Source of the DNA: Isoetes taiwanensis
Lineage: Eukaryota; Streptophyta; Lycopodiopsida; Isoetales; Isoetaceae
Length of the DNA stretch: 64,000 nt
Assembly: GCA_021234155.1 (NCBI GenBank)
Contig: JAJEKV010000047.1
Span: forward strand, 378,544 to 442,543
Direction: 5' to 3'
The notes under the pieces are model-generated. The model was given only the letters and a program-made list of their open reading frames with translations. It was not told where the DNA came from and did no database searches. The position numbers and the translations under genes were made by a program. Below are positions 47,266 through 59,599 of the stretch, piece by piece. Within the stretch, counting starts at the first letter, position 1; the number at the start of each line of letters is the position of its first letter.

Positions 47266-47739
47266 GACATACATGATTTCTTCCCTCGCATGCAATAAGA
47301 AGCTTTGGTTGAATCAGAAATAGTAATCCAGCAAGAAAGTAATCTTCAACCAGCATATGTAGACCCATCTAATCAGAAACCCAAAAACCTCGTCCAGAAT
47401 TTTAATATATATCAAGATATTAAGACGAGTACGTTCTTGCTTGTCAGGCCACCTGATAACTATCAACATGTTTAGCTTATGCAAAAGGAAATCCTATAAA
47501 AGATCCAAATGACCCCCATTACAAAGAGGTGTATGTCTCTTATTGGAAGCTATCAATAGGAAGGTTGTCTCTTATCTCAGTAACTACATTGATTGTTAAG
47601 AGATCTGATTGCTAATGAGAATAAGGATGAACAATAAGATTTTCTCTTGACTTGAGTAAAATGTGTTTCACTTGGTAGCTTAAAATTCTCAAATTAGCAT
47701 TCTTTTCTCAAATTAATGAATTGGGTTTTTTTACTACAA

Positions 47740-49660
47740 ATATTTTTAAACCATGGGAGATAGAATCTGGTAACAGTGGTGATAAGAATATTTAACACAA
47801 CACTCAGGAAGGGACTTCCTGCTAGTTGGCAATGCAACAAGGTGATCCCTCTCCTTAAGGGCAGAGACCCTTTCAAACCGAAAAATTTACAGGACATTCA
47901 TGGTATAAGTAGTGTGATGGCAAAATTGTACAACAAGATGATAGCAATCAGAACCACATAGTGGACAGAAATAAATCAGAGACAAATAGGTGGGATCTAG
48001 GCCAAATCACTCTATAGTTGACTGTATAGTTACATTAAGAGTCGGTGGAAAAAACAAGGCCGCAAGGCAAAACATTCTACGATTGCTTAATTGACTTCAA
48101 AAAAACATTTGACACAGTCCCAAGAGAGAAATTGTTGCTCAGGCTACATGTTGAACCACAAGTGGTTCAACATGTCCATTTGACATATTTTGGGCATTTT
48201 TGGAGCATTGTGTCAGGACCATTGTGTATTAACAGAAAAATAAAAATTGGATGGGTGAGATGTAGGGTTGAGATAAAGAGGCAAAGTTGTTGTGATGAAG
48301 AGGTGAAGAATAGATGGTTCGGATTAAGAGGTGTAAAGATTAAATAGTTTGAGGAGATATTATCTCCTCCTCTTCCCTTCACGTTCTTCATTGGAGCATG
48401 GTGGTAGTGCTCAAGGAGGGGTGTGGCAGCCCCCTCCATATTTGAATTGAAGGTCCCTTGCAAGGGGTTTTTTCTCTTGTATCTTTGATCGTGTTTTTAT
48501 TGAAAAAACATTTCTCATTGTGCAAATTTTGTTGTCTTATCCAATTGATATTCCATTGATCTTTTGATTCTTGAGATGTGATTTTATGAGTGTTGGCCTG
48601 GATGGGGAACCAGGTTCAACACTACAGGAGCTAGAACTTCCTCACAATTTGTTAATGGTGATTGCCAAGCTATATGAAAAAATAGAAGCAAAGATGGGAC
48701 TAGGGGAGGAGGCTATAGAGTATGATATTGGAGTTAAACATGGGTGCCCTTTGTTGCCAAAACTCTTTGGGCATAGACATACTTGGGGTATTTATAGGAG
48801 TAAGGGAAAAAGAGATATGCAACTCATAAGAGGGAAAATAAGGTACCAAATATATTATATGCAGATGATCTAATTTTGATGGCGACAGACAAGAATGGAC
48901 TGGCAAGTTATGTTGGAGATACTAGAGAAATTTTGTGTGCGTACAGGATTAACAATAAATCTTGAAAAAACTAAAGTCATGTGCTTTGGTAAGGCGTATA
49001 GGGAAGAAAATACATGGGGCAACATGTAGAAACGATGAATGAATATAAATACATGGGATACGAACATGGATCAGAGAAACAAGGAATGGAAGAGACGTGG
49101 CAAACAGCAATAAAGAATTATTATGGGCTACAATCAATATGTGCAGAGAATATTATATCAGACTAGAGAATCAAAAGACAGTTATTCAACATGACAATAG
49201 CTCTAGCAATATTATATGTAGTGGAAGTATAGGGATGCAACATGTCTGTCACAAATTGGCTAAAAACATAAAGGTTGAAACATTTCCAATCGAGAGAAAT
49301 TGGAAGAAGTCTACACCCGCGGGAACTTATTACATGAAACATGGATGGCACCGTCCGAGGTCATGGGACAGGAAAGGACGATTTCATATCCGAGCAGAAA
49401 TATAACCCACCAATCAAAACTCAAACTGGTAAAATAAGTGATAGAAGAATCAAGGGAGGTGGCAAGGAATAACGAAGGTGGATGAATAGCAAAAATAGAA
49501 AAATAGGTAGATAATATGGGTTGCGACCTATAAAGAGAAGTGGATAACAAAATGCTCCAAGAGCAGCATCCCAATTTCAGGTCAAGTATGATGCAAATGT
49601 GGATAGAAAGCAACCAAATATCAAATTAGGGTTGTATCTGGAAAACATGAACTCGGAAGG
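47740..49660 (+). pseudogene. Third LINE reverse-transcriptase pseudogene, interrupted
   Basis: The plus strand encodes LPASWQCNKVIPLLKGRDPF, AKLYNKMIAI, then CLIDFKKTFDTVPREKLLLR (motif A). After a solo-LTR insertion it gives AKLYEKIEAKMGLGEE, YDIGVKHGCPL, LYANDLILMA-like motif C with Asn in place of Asp, and MNEYKYMGYE. Many stops and shifts occur. It is on the opposite strand to, and a different family from, the LINE at 42-46 kb. A matching C-terminal knuckle remnant lies at 52560-52990. Confidence 0.8.
48149..48621. mobile_element. 473-bp solo LTR inside the LINE
   Basis: The insert starts TGTTGAACC and ends GGTTCAACA, 9-base inverted termini of the TG...CA type, and is flanked by perfect 5-base direct repeats CTACA (48144-48148 and 48622-48626). 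Removing it with one CTACA joins CTCAGGCTA to CAGGAGCTAGAA and keeps the reverse-transcriptase frame. The left end is also part of a larger palindrome (CATGTTGAACCA...TGGTTCAACATG). It has no coding capacity. Orientation is undetermined. Confidence 0.85.
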
Positions 49661-49686
49661 AAGTTTCAGGCAGCAAATATATACTA

Positions 49687-50060
49687 ATTACATTACACAC
49701 TTCAAAATTAAATTCCCCCTTAAACCCCCCTTTGGTTTGGGTGCTTATTCACACGGGGGGTGACTCCGGGCATCGAGAGCTGTTGGATAGGCATATTCAT
49801 CCTTTATTCCTTAATCTATACCATACATAAAGTTCCTCGTTTGTGGGGTATGCATGTACAAAATTTGCTATACTGTATAACAAGATTTGCAAAATACTAT
49901 AAGATTTGAGGTAACATACTACATGGTGTTGATATCGTACATGCGAAACATAATTTTAGGGGCTCTCGCTGCCCTACGTTGCCCCCCCTCCCCCTGTGAA
50001 TAAGCACCCAAACCAAAAGGGGTTTAAGGGGGAATTTAATTTTGAAGTGTGTAATGTAAT
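49687..50060. mobile_element. Foldback/MITE with ~75-bp inverted repeats
   Basis: The left arm (from 49687) ATTACATTACACACTTCAAA and onward matches the reverse complement of the right arm (ending 50060) through AATTCCCCCTTAAACCCC, TTTGGTTTGGGTGCTTATTC and a G-run, about 75 bases with a few differences. The loop is about 220 bases without coding capacity. An 11-base direct repeat TATACTAATTA at 49680-49690 and 50123-50133 suggests the inserted unit may extend to 50122, including a small GAGGCTAAA...hairpin. Confidence 0.75.
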
Positions 50061-50133
50061 GGTTTATATCGGAGGCTAAACATTTTTGGCTCCTTCGGGG
50101 CCTCGAACAAAAAACATTACATTATACTAATTA

Positions 50134-52540
50134 ATGTTAATGGTAGTTATATTAAGAAAAAAAAACTGGACCCGAAAAATGCAAACATAGGTAAACTTTG
50201 AGGGCAACATAAGATGCCTTAGACATTAGCCTAATAACTAAATATGGACCAAGAACTGTAAAGAAATAAATAAAGAGACAAATTTGTAAATCACCTTCAC
50301 TTCATTCTTTTATAGTTACGTTATAGATACACCTTTAGGGCACTGTGAAGAAAAACTAGCATACCCAAGTTTATGTTTGAGAAATTGGTAAACAAATACA
50401 ATCCAGTATCACCATATGAGATAATTCGCAATAATATATGACCGATGAAGGTATGATGAAGTAAGCATATGAAGATAAGTTCGATGGTCATTGCAACTTG
50501 ATATCCAAAGATAAGGGCTCCTTTTTCAACTTTATATCCAAAGATAGCATTTTAAGGTATAAAAGCATTGTGTAACAGAAATACATGTCCTGAAGCCTTG
50601 ATGCTCATAATATATGCTCCAAAATGGCATCTGTAAGTAGAGCAAGTAGATACAAGGAAAGAAAAAATAAATTGACGCAGCAGAATTTAAGCATAGAAAA
50701 ACGATTTTTCTAAACATAGGAAAACAATTATAGTTAAGGTTCACTAAGTTAAAAGCGAAGAACTTGCCTAGATGCTGCTTGCATAGTTGCATGAAAGTGC
50801 TACCATTGCACATCATTAAGTGTGAAAGGAGGAAAAATGTTGGCTGAAGTATAACAGAACTTGCAAATACAAACACCTTCAAGCTGCCAGCTTAAACCAG
50901 GAAACCCATAACACAACAACAAATTTCACGCAACTTAGTTTGCTCTTTGAATGCCCCCTTCATAGCTTCTGCCACAGATTTTGGATTAAACATGAATGCC
51001 ACAATTCCTGAATCAACTCGAGCCCAGGCACTTGGCACCGGTCACTACTGGAATGATCCTCAGAAAATCTGTCCTGCTCATCCACACAACAGCCAATGTC
51101 GCATTTGTCAAACTTCTGATGTCCTTAGCAACCAATGGAATGTTAGGGGCGGATTTTATAGGATCACGTCTGAAACAGCCACTTGCAAAACCATTAACCT
51201 TAAAATTTGATGGTGCCGAGCAGATCATATGAACTAGATATTGAGACCCCATTCTGAGAAGCTCCACCAAACTGGGTGGGAACTGGGTTACCATCCTTTT
51301 GCTGGCCCACACATTGCGGTTTTTGTATATCAGGGTTAGGCATGTAAATCCTAAAAGAAGTTAACCCGCATGCAATAGACTCAGGTTGATGCCTCAAGTT
51401 AGATCCGTCACTATATGCCTGGCAAACCTTTGCCCCAATTTTGTAGCCCACTCCTGGGCCAGATCCTTCTTTGACAAGACACGGACATGTTACTCCCAAT
51501 CATGAACCCATCTGTCTTGATTATCGAAAGCTTAACATTTTCGGCCAAACATAGAGAAGCGTCAAGAAACATCTGACGTGTGAAGAAACAGGGCTTTCGA
51601 ATCCTTTTAATGTCTAAGCAAGGGATCAATTGTGAACATTTCGCCTGTTAAGAATGATCCAGCAGCAGAATGCAGCAAGATTTTCAGGCAAGCTCAATGC
51701 ACGACATTACCTCACAGAACTGCTTTGTCATCTTAACAGAAACGAACACCCTTTGGAAACCTGATTGTTAGTGGAAAAATTAAGAACCAAATACTAGTTT
51801 TAACTGAACAAATTATAGAGAGTAGAGCTCATATTCACTAGTCTCCTTCAATTTCAAAGCTTGAACAAGAGGCGAGGCCTCAGTCTGCATAGCTGGCAAG
51901 GAGGGAGCAAGTGAATTCAAAACAGAAATGCATAAAGGCAGTAGAGCCATGTTTCGTGAGAGATTGATCCTCAAATTTGGTGAAGTCCGTCGTGCCCCTC
52001 ATCTTGCTCCCTGGTCGTGCGGCTCTTGCAGGCGATGAAGACCTCGAAAAGGAAATATGCAGGCCTTATCCATGGCTGTTTGGAAACTGATTCGATCTTC
52101 ACAAGCCCTATCTAGCAAACAAAATTGATTCGACCTTGAAATTTCCATGCTTCTGTTCCGCGGATGCTTAATCTCTGCTTCGGATCCGCCTAAACGTACT
52201 AGTGCTCCACCTCTGCAGAATTTGTGCCTTCAGCTAGTAAACCCTATCTAGCAAACCCTATTTCTAAATGGCTCGAGGATTGCATGTGAAGGAGCCTCGA
52301 TAAGCTAATTGAGAAAAAATACAACATGGCCCATAGGTCTAAACCATTGAACAAAAACACTAATATTAATGCAGGCGTATGTGCACTCTAGATATATTAA
52401 TTAGTAGTTCCCATGCAATACGCTTTTGAAATCATATGAAAATCATAGAAAAAATAGTGCAAAAATACAAAACCAACCCCCTATTATTATGCTAGATATT
52501 AGTAGCATATCAAAAGCAAACCGCATAATACTCTGCAGAT
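50134..52540. other. Mostly unassigned; Cys-containing minus-strand frame near 51.0-51.65 kb
   Basis: On the minus strand, frames at 51629-51411 and 51499-51200 connect as LSIIKTDGFMIG, then VTCPCLVKEGSGPGVGYKIG, AKVCQAYSDGSNLRHQPESI and ACGLTSFRIYMPNP. The peptide looks like real, possibly extracellular protein sequence, with a frame change, but I do not recognise the family. The rest is AT-rich without motifs. Confidence 0.3.
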
Positions 52541-52559
52541 TTAGACCATGGAATCACAA

Positions 52560-52990
52560 ACTATGGATTGAAAAGGGTGGATGGCATTGAACTATGATAA
52601 ACTGAGAGGACAGACTGTGCATGCTCTGCAGCATGGGAAAGATAGAAGACGAGAAACACGTCTGGGACAGATGCCTTTGCATATGAGATCATAAGAAAAC
52701 GGGCGGAGTATGTGGGCTGGAGGGCAATAGTAAACAAGGGAACAAGAGACATCAATAAGGCCAAGTCGACAGCAATAGCTATAAAACAAATTTTTGAGGA
52801 ACATGGGAAAGGGTGCAAGGAAAGCAAAATTGTGACTAATTCTGCCGATGGAACAAGCGCTGCATAAGGCAAAAAAAGGATATACATGTAGGAAAGAAGT
52901 GGTTTTTTCCCAAGGCGGATTTTGTTTTAAAACTTCTTTGTTGCCTGTAACTGTGAACCAGTTGCCCGATTGCTTTAAAATTGTACGAAA
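52560..52990 (+). pseudogene. LINE ORF2 C-terminal remnant and 3' UTR
   Basis: LCMLCSMGKIEDEKHVWDRC matches the C-x2-C...H...C knuckle at the end of LINE ORF2 proteins. It is followed, in another frame, by AYEIIRKRAEYVGWRAIVNK and then non-coding sequence. It may belong to the same element family as 47740-49660, from which it is separated by about 3 kb. Confidence 0.6.
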
Positions 52991-53363
52991 TATAAAAGTC
53001 TGGTGTTAGAAGCTGAGCTCACACCAACTATCATGAGATCCATCTGCACTTAGGTGATTTGAGCCATTGGGACTGGTGGCTTCCGAAATTTTTTTGGTGG
53101 GCGATTTGTTTTGTCCATGTTCGAATTTACTAAATATGGTCAAACCCCGTCCTCATGCCCCTACAGGAGGGGTCTGGAAAAAACCCCGTAATCAGCTCAC
53201 GAAATTTCTAAAAATGTTTCAAAGAAGATGCTCTAATAAAGATAAAATATTGTAGAGTCACCTCAAGTCCAGAATAGAAACTTTTCAACAATCTTACGAG
53301 GTGTACAAGAATCTTTTATGTGGAGACACTCATATAGAATGTTCTAGAATATAAAATCTTGTA

Positions 53364-53563
53364 AGGGAAATGTTCTGAATGATGCACCGGCTCGAACTTG
53401 TACCGTATGAACGTATTAAAACTAGGGGAATGTTCTGAACGATGTATTGGCTCGAACTTGTGCCGTAAGAACATATTAAAACTAAGAAACTAGTCGACTC
53501 GAACTTGTACCGTATGAACATATTAAAATTAAGGGAATGTTCTGAACGATGTACTGGCATCCT
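53364..53563. repeat. ~60-bp minisatellite, about 3.5 units
   Basis: Units contain GGGAATGTTCTGAACGATG, then GGCTCGAACTTGTACCGTA and TGAACATATTAAAACTA. The third unit lacks its first part and the fourth is partial. Confidence 0.85.
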
Positions 53564-53569
53564 AGATTG

Positions 53570-55960
53570 GGGGGCTAGGATTAATCACACCAGATGGCAT
53601 CATCCTGGCCTTCCTTTCTTCTTATTCATTTTTTTCTCTTTCATGTCTGCCGCTGTCCTTCTTTGGCATTGTGGCTGAGCTCCACTTAGAAGAACCATGG
53701 TTGCTGCGCAAAGTCTTTGAGTTGAAGACGTGTGATTGCTGCTGGCAGTTCTGAGCAAGTAGGGCTTGCACGTAAAGGAAGCCAGGGCCAGAATCGAGTT
53801 GTGCCATAGGCCGCGGTGATCTTGAAATTTGCAAGGCAGAGTCCTAAGTAAAGGAATTAGACAGCAGGCGCTTGAGAACGCAACACAACGAGATAAAAGT
53901 TCTATTCCAAAATAACAATTCAAATACAATCAGAGACAGGTGGCGACCCACCGTCTTAATCTGTTTCCTAAGTTAGCTCCAAGATTCCCGGAGCTCTTAT
54001 CCGTTGTACTTGTCATCTACTTTTTGTCAGGTGGATACAATCATTTCCAATACTAAGGGCCGGACATTGGTCTGTGCAAAATCCTATGGCAATTGGAGCT
54101 CTCAGTTGGGAGCTTCGACTCGTGAAGCATGTCGACAAAAGAGAACGGCAGAAGGGGGAGCATATAGGAGGGAAGTTGAAAACTAAAGGGAAGGATTCAG
54201 TATTGCTTAAGGACGGACTGTTTTATTTTGCAGGCCAGATGATGTTCAACTGTTGTTTGAGCAGTTTGCGTAAGGATATCTATCTTCCGAAGGATTATTA
54301 AACAGGTTACGAACGCTTTCAAAGGGTTTGAACAGGGTATTAAACAACAGTTTAGTTAGGCTGACTTCTAAAGTCATTTTCGTAGCATCAACAACTTTAT
54401 ATAGAACATTTCTGTATCTTTGAAGGGCCTTACCTGAGTTATTATAGCTTGCACTCAGCAGGGAGAGTAAACAGTAGCATGGCTAGATGTAAAACTTACA
54501 AGGCTCTGGTTTGCTTCAAAGGTGAAGCAGCGGGGCAATGGTCTTTGTTGTATTTTCTTTTTCTTCAGCTAATGAACACTTTGAGGGATTCTTGAGCAAA
54601 AAATACATCTGATCATTTTAAACAAGATGGATTTGTCTAACTCGAACTTGATGAACTTTATGAAAGTTTATATATGTTTGTGGAGTCCCAGATAAAAAGG
54701 AAGATTTGGTTGAAAAAACAAAATGTTTTGACATAAACAGAGCAGGACACATTCTGGTTTTACACTTTATATAAACTTGAACCTGTTACCATACACGCAT
54801 TAAAGATAAATTTTGACAGCAAAGTATGGCCACCAGTTGGGACTTCTCTTCCCGTAAACTCATCTGCCATAGATGCAGGAGTAAGTACAGGCGATTTAAT
54901 ATAGAAGATACAGATTGCATAACATAGTTAGATCAAAAACCTCTAAATTCTGTACTTTCTATATGATGTGGAAGATAGCTGGAATCCTTGCTATACAATT
55001 TGAGCAACTTGCTCTATCTATCTATCTATTCTAAGACACAAAACAGAAGATAAAATGATTTGGCAAGTGCAAAACATATGGTGCCATTATTTATTTAACC
55101 ACTAGCATAGTGGAATCCACCATTTAGATGTTATAGTTTTGCTCTATATAATTCTCAATTACCAATGTTGTCATTGAAGATTAAATAAATACCCATTTAA
55201 CTCTTTGCACATTGATGAATATATTTCTAAGAGTTGATCATTTACCGCATTGAATGTTGAAACGTAAATGCTATTAAATAAGCTTCATCTTTCCTCTCAT
55301 GTCTACAAGGACTTTCACATTGCACTCATGTGAAAAAAGCCTAATTGCAATGTATCTCTAGATCAATAGTCTTTCTTTAGCTTAAGCAATATTTTGGAGC
55401 ATTGCTCTTTTGGCTTTTGATAAGGGAATTGTAAGTTTAAAATCCCATAAAACTCCATCAACTATCAAGATCAATTCAAATTAACGTGTTCAACATTTTT
55501 TCTGAAAGTTTTAAAGTAAATTTGATTATTTCTCCTATAGTGTAATTCTAATTGAAGCCGTATTTGATATGTGAAAACTCAATAGGGTTTATTCAAACTT
55601 TATATCACTGAAACCGTCAAATTTTTGAAATGAATGAAATTACGAGCTTCTCAATTGGACATGGCCATCCCTAATATGGAACCAGGTTCTAGAATGTTGC
55701 GATGGTCAACAACTGCTTATAGCTCTGCAACCGCCTTCAAACAATTGAATTTATGCGGTAGTGAGGAATTCCTACACGATTAGTTTTCTTATAGCCTTGC
55801 CTTATGTCTTGGCCATGGGATATTGCCTATTGGTCTAACGTGCCGGTGATAATATATTAAAGAGGGGGAGTTGTATATAACACTGCTTTGAAAGACCAAT
55901 ATGCTACATCCATTAAGATTAAATGTGAACAAACCAAGACGTCATGTTATTAAAGCGAAT
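53570..55960. other. No recognisable gene
   Basis: AT-rich. A minus-strand frame of 109 codons at 53600-53929 has no features I recognise. Confidence 0.45.
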
Positions 55961-56158
55961 CCATAAGGAAGGAAGGAAGGAAGGAAGGAAGTTTATTTTA
56001 ACGTCCACGGAGGCCAGAGGCCTATGAGACGGCACAGAACAGGCAAAAAAGCCAAAAACCCCAACACCAAAAACAAACAATGTAATCATGCAAGAGAACC
56101 CTACTACTAGGGATGAAAAACCCCCCACTTGGGAGGAAAAACCCTAACAAGAGGGCTC

Positions 56159-59100
56159 TCAAATACCATGCCCCGGAAGAGCAAGTCCGACGGAAATCTG
56201 GCGAGGATGTAAGCTCTCCCGGTCGGCGCTACCATAGGTGATGCGAGTAATCGATGTAGCGGTGTGTCGAGCATCTAAGATCGGTGTGCCTTTGCCGCCG
56301 GACATGGGCATATCTTTGGCACCCATTTGGAGGGCATGGTGCTCATCCTCTATCACGTGCATCTCACAACACCGACATATCCTCTCCTCCCCAGGGGATC
56401 CCCAGGTGCCCGCCATTCACCCCCAAATGACTGTCTCAATTCGAGGTAATGGGAACCCGTCCTTATGGCGGCAATAGCTCTCCGTTTCTTCCGGAGATGT
56501 GTGTGCTTTCAAGGCACCGATGGGGTCCATGCTCAAGGCTGGGATTAATGAGCGTGATAGTGCTCTGCCTTGGGCTTTGCAAGAGTAGAGGCATCCCACG
56601 AGTGGCAAGATAGCCCGCATCCAATTGCCCATTCCGCGCATGATCGACCGCGGTGCCACCATCGTTGGTAATCCATAGACCACCTCCTAAACCATCCCTT
56701 ACGATTGCTCGTGCCATACCCTCTTCACCATTTGGGGCCCCTGCGTTAACAACACGGCTTTGTGGGGGCAAGCGATGCTCATCCATCCCATCCACCTTAT
56801 GGAAGCAAGTAAGATGCCTTCGCGATAGCGAATCTTTGTAAAGGCCGAACCCGTCTCATACAACAAAAATGCGTCACGGTGCGGTGTCCTTCACTCCCAA
56901 GCTATAGGTCAAGAAAGCTTTTCGCACCCTTTCCAACCTATCCCACGTATTTTTGCTAAGCTGGGCCCCAAACCTCCACCCCATATAGCGAAAGACCGGC
57001 TCAACCAAAGCTCTAAGCGGGTGTGCTCTCCTCGCCCGATCCACGAGAGATCTATCCTAAGCAACACGTTTTTTTTTTTTTTTTTGCATCGCATATAAAG
57101 CCTTCCAAACAGACGGCTCTTCTCTCCACACACTCATCCCACGGCATGTTAGTAGTGAAATCAATTCCCGGATACTTGAAGCTCTGCACCATCTCCACTT
57201 CATCCCCCGTAATAGAACTCAGGGATAGGGTGTTGCGAGAGGACGAGGATCGCGAGAAAGCTTAGTTTTGTGCAAGTTCACTTTGTCATTCCCGTTGCCC
57301 CACGTAACCCTTTGAGGGGGCATCCAAATCTTTCTTTGCATCTTGCTGGCCGTGTGAGCTAGCAAAGCTACATCATCCGCATATAGTAAGCGCTCACGAG
57401 GTCGCATCGGATAATTGCACCCCGGCTCCCCCATGGTGCCGCATCCATGTCTCCAAGCTATCAATATACAACCCAAAAGCGTTGGAGACAACGGGCAGCC
57501 CCGCTTAACTCCCATAGTGCTAGCTACCCGGGCCGATCCTCATAAGGCAAAGATAAATCCCATCATAAAGCCGGTGCACCACATTCTCGCAACTCTGTGG
57601 AACTCGCAATTCTTGCAACCTCGCCGCCCAGTATGTCTCTCGGGGGCGGTATCATATGCGATCTTAAAATCTACAAAAGCAGAATACAAGTCCTGCCGCT
57701 CATTCGGCTTGCCTCCATCAACACTCTCAAAGTGAAGATATGGTGGATTATTGGGAGTGAGCCGGGCTAAAGCCCCTCGCCAATTGCTCCCCACCCCCCG
57801 CCTCCTCGGCCCACTTAGTAAGTTTCTTCTCCACCACCCCCGCGGGGAGCTTTGCAAACGGCCCGAGCTTACCATAATCATCCGGTAATCACGGCTCATC
57901 CAGATATTACCCTTTATGAACAGGGAACAACCTTACTAACCATCCACTCACGGGGGGAGCCCCTGCATTTCGAGCACGGTTAATGATCACCGTCGGGGGC
58001 CCTACCACGATGGGCCACCCCATTTCAACGGCTTCGACTGCAGCCCCTGTCAAATCCTTTGCCTTGCCATTCGCCGGATGCACGAGACCTTTGCTGAACA
58101 TCCTCCGCGTGAGCCGCGGCACCTCTCCTACCCGATCAGGGACCTTGGCATTAGCTCTGGCGGGTCATATAACTCCCCGCGGTGCATCCATTGCTCCACA
58201 CTTACATTACCAGCCACACGGGCGCTTCTTATATAACACCTTACGCCAAAAAGCTTTTTGGCTCGCCATGAGCATGTCAAAGCGTCAGCCTGGGTTTCGC
58301 CATGTATCTCCCCTTCTTGGCTTTTAGGAAGAGCTTATAGTCTTGCGGGGCATGTGGCGCAAGCTGTGGATCTATGACCAAGCGCGCTGGCTCTTTAGAG
58401 CCTTGCAATCAGCATCAAACCACGGGTTCTCGGGGAAAATGCGCGGTGTCCCTCCGCGGAGGGGCCCTTCACCGCAAAAAGAAGCCTCGGCGGCAAGCGG
58501 CGCCCCTCACCGACCATGCACACTGCCTTGGGTGTGTAGAAGCTATCAAACCCACCAAATTCCTGCACCAACACGTATTCATGCCCCCGGCGCGATAGCG
58601 TGGGATGTATGGTAACCCTCCACGCCCCTTTGCGGTGTCTCCGCTTATTGAGTGCTCCCAATTGCGTGACATAAAAGCGGGTAGTGATCCGACAAAGCCT
58701 CCTCATCCCCCATTGCTTGTGCCAATGGAGAGGTGTGTAACCATGTCAAGTCTTTGGCACGGGGCGAGAAGGTAATCCAACACACTAGCTCCCCATCCCG
58801 CCTATCACTCCCGCAAGTAACACCCTCGAGTGTGGCCATCGGCGCATACCATTACAAATTACCATGTCAAAAACTCGCGGGCAGAGCTGGACCGGTTTGC
58901 GCCAAATGGTCTAGCCACCATATCCGGGAGTGCCGTATTCGGAATAGCGGTACATCTCAAGCCAAAGCGGATCAGCATTATCGTCACCTTGGAAGGTCAC
59001 CGATCAAGAATCGCGACGCACGAGCATTGAAATCTCCAAGCAAAAAACACTTGTCCCTGCTGATTATAGCGGTCTATGTCATCATCTGAGTTCCCTATAC

Positions 59101-59484
59101 GACATTCGGACATCGGTTCCGCATCATGTACCGGTAGAACTTAGAGCCCGCATGGGGAATGTAGCGGCTAGCAAGAAACAATGGGACATGACCGGGCTCT
59201 AATACCATTACCCACATGTAGCGGTTAAACACATCGGACTTCAAGTGTGATCTTGCATGCTAAGGCATCCCTAAAGTAGCAAGCCACTCCACCGCATCGG
59301 CGTGCGCCATGGCGCTCATTAGCAAGTGAGAAATGCCGATATCCTCGAATGTCCGGCAATCGATGCCCTTCATACTCCCATGTCTCCCCGCGGGGAAGGC
59401 GATGTCCATGTCTGTCGCGATCCCATTCAAGCCCACCGCCCTTACGCCACGGGGAAGCCCCCACAATTCCGAGGAAACAATCAC
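56159..59484 (-). pseudogene. LINE ORF2 remnants: endonuclease, RT, knuckle
   Basis: Endonuclease pieces near 59225-59470 read LTETWEYEGHRLPDIRGYR-like sequence and CGGVACYFRDAL, corresponding to CGG-like IACYCRTTL in the LINE at 42-46 kb. Reverse-transcriptase pieces include RDYRMIMVSS (about 57890), LYSAFVDFKIAYDTAPERHT (about 57660, motif A), MGVKRGCPLSPTLLG (57515) and LLYADDVALLAH (about 57380, YADD). The C-terminal knuckle ERICRCCEMHVIEDEHHALQ lies near 56360. Frames change many times. A homopolymer of T at about 57068-57085 is one obvious slip site. Confidence 0.85.
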
Positions 59485-59599
59485 GAAGACACTTTCCTAT
59501 GCTTTTGCGGTTTGTGGATCCATCTGAGTGCCTGAGGACGCTGCTGTAGTTGGAATAACTCGGGCAGCCTGCTCACGGGACCCTGATGGATGTGCTGCA

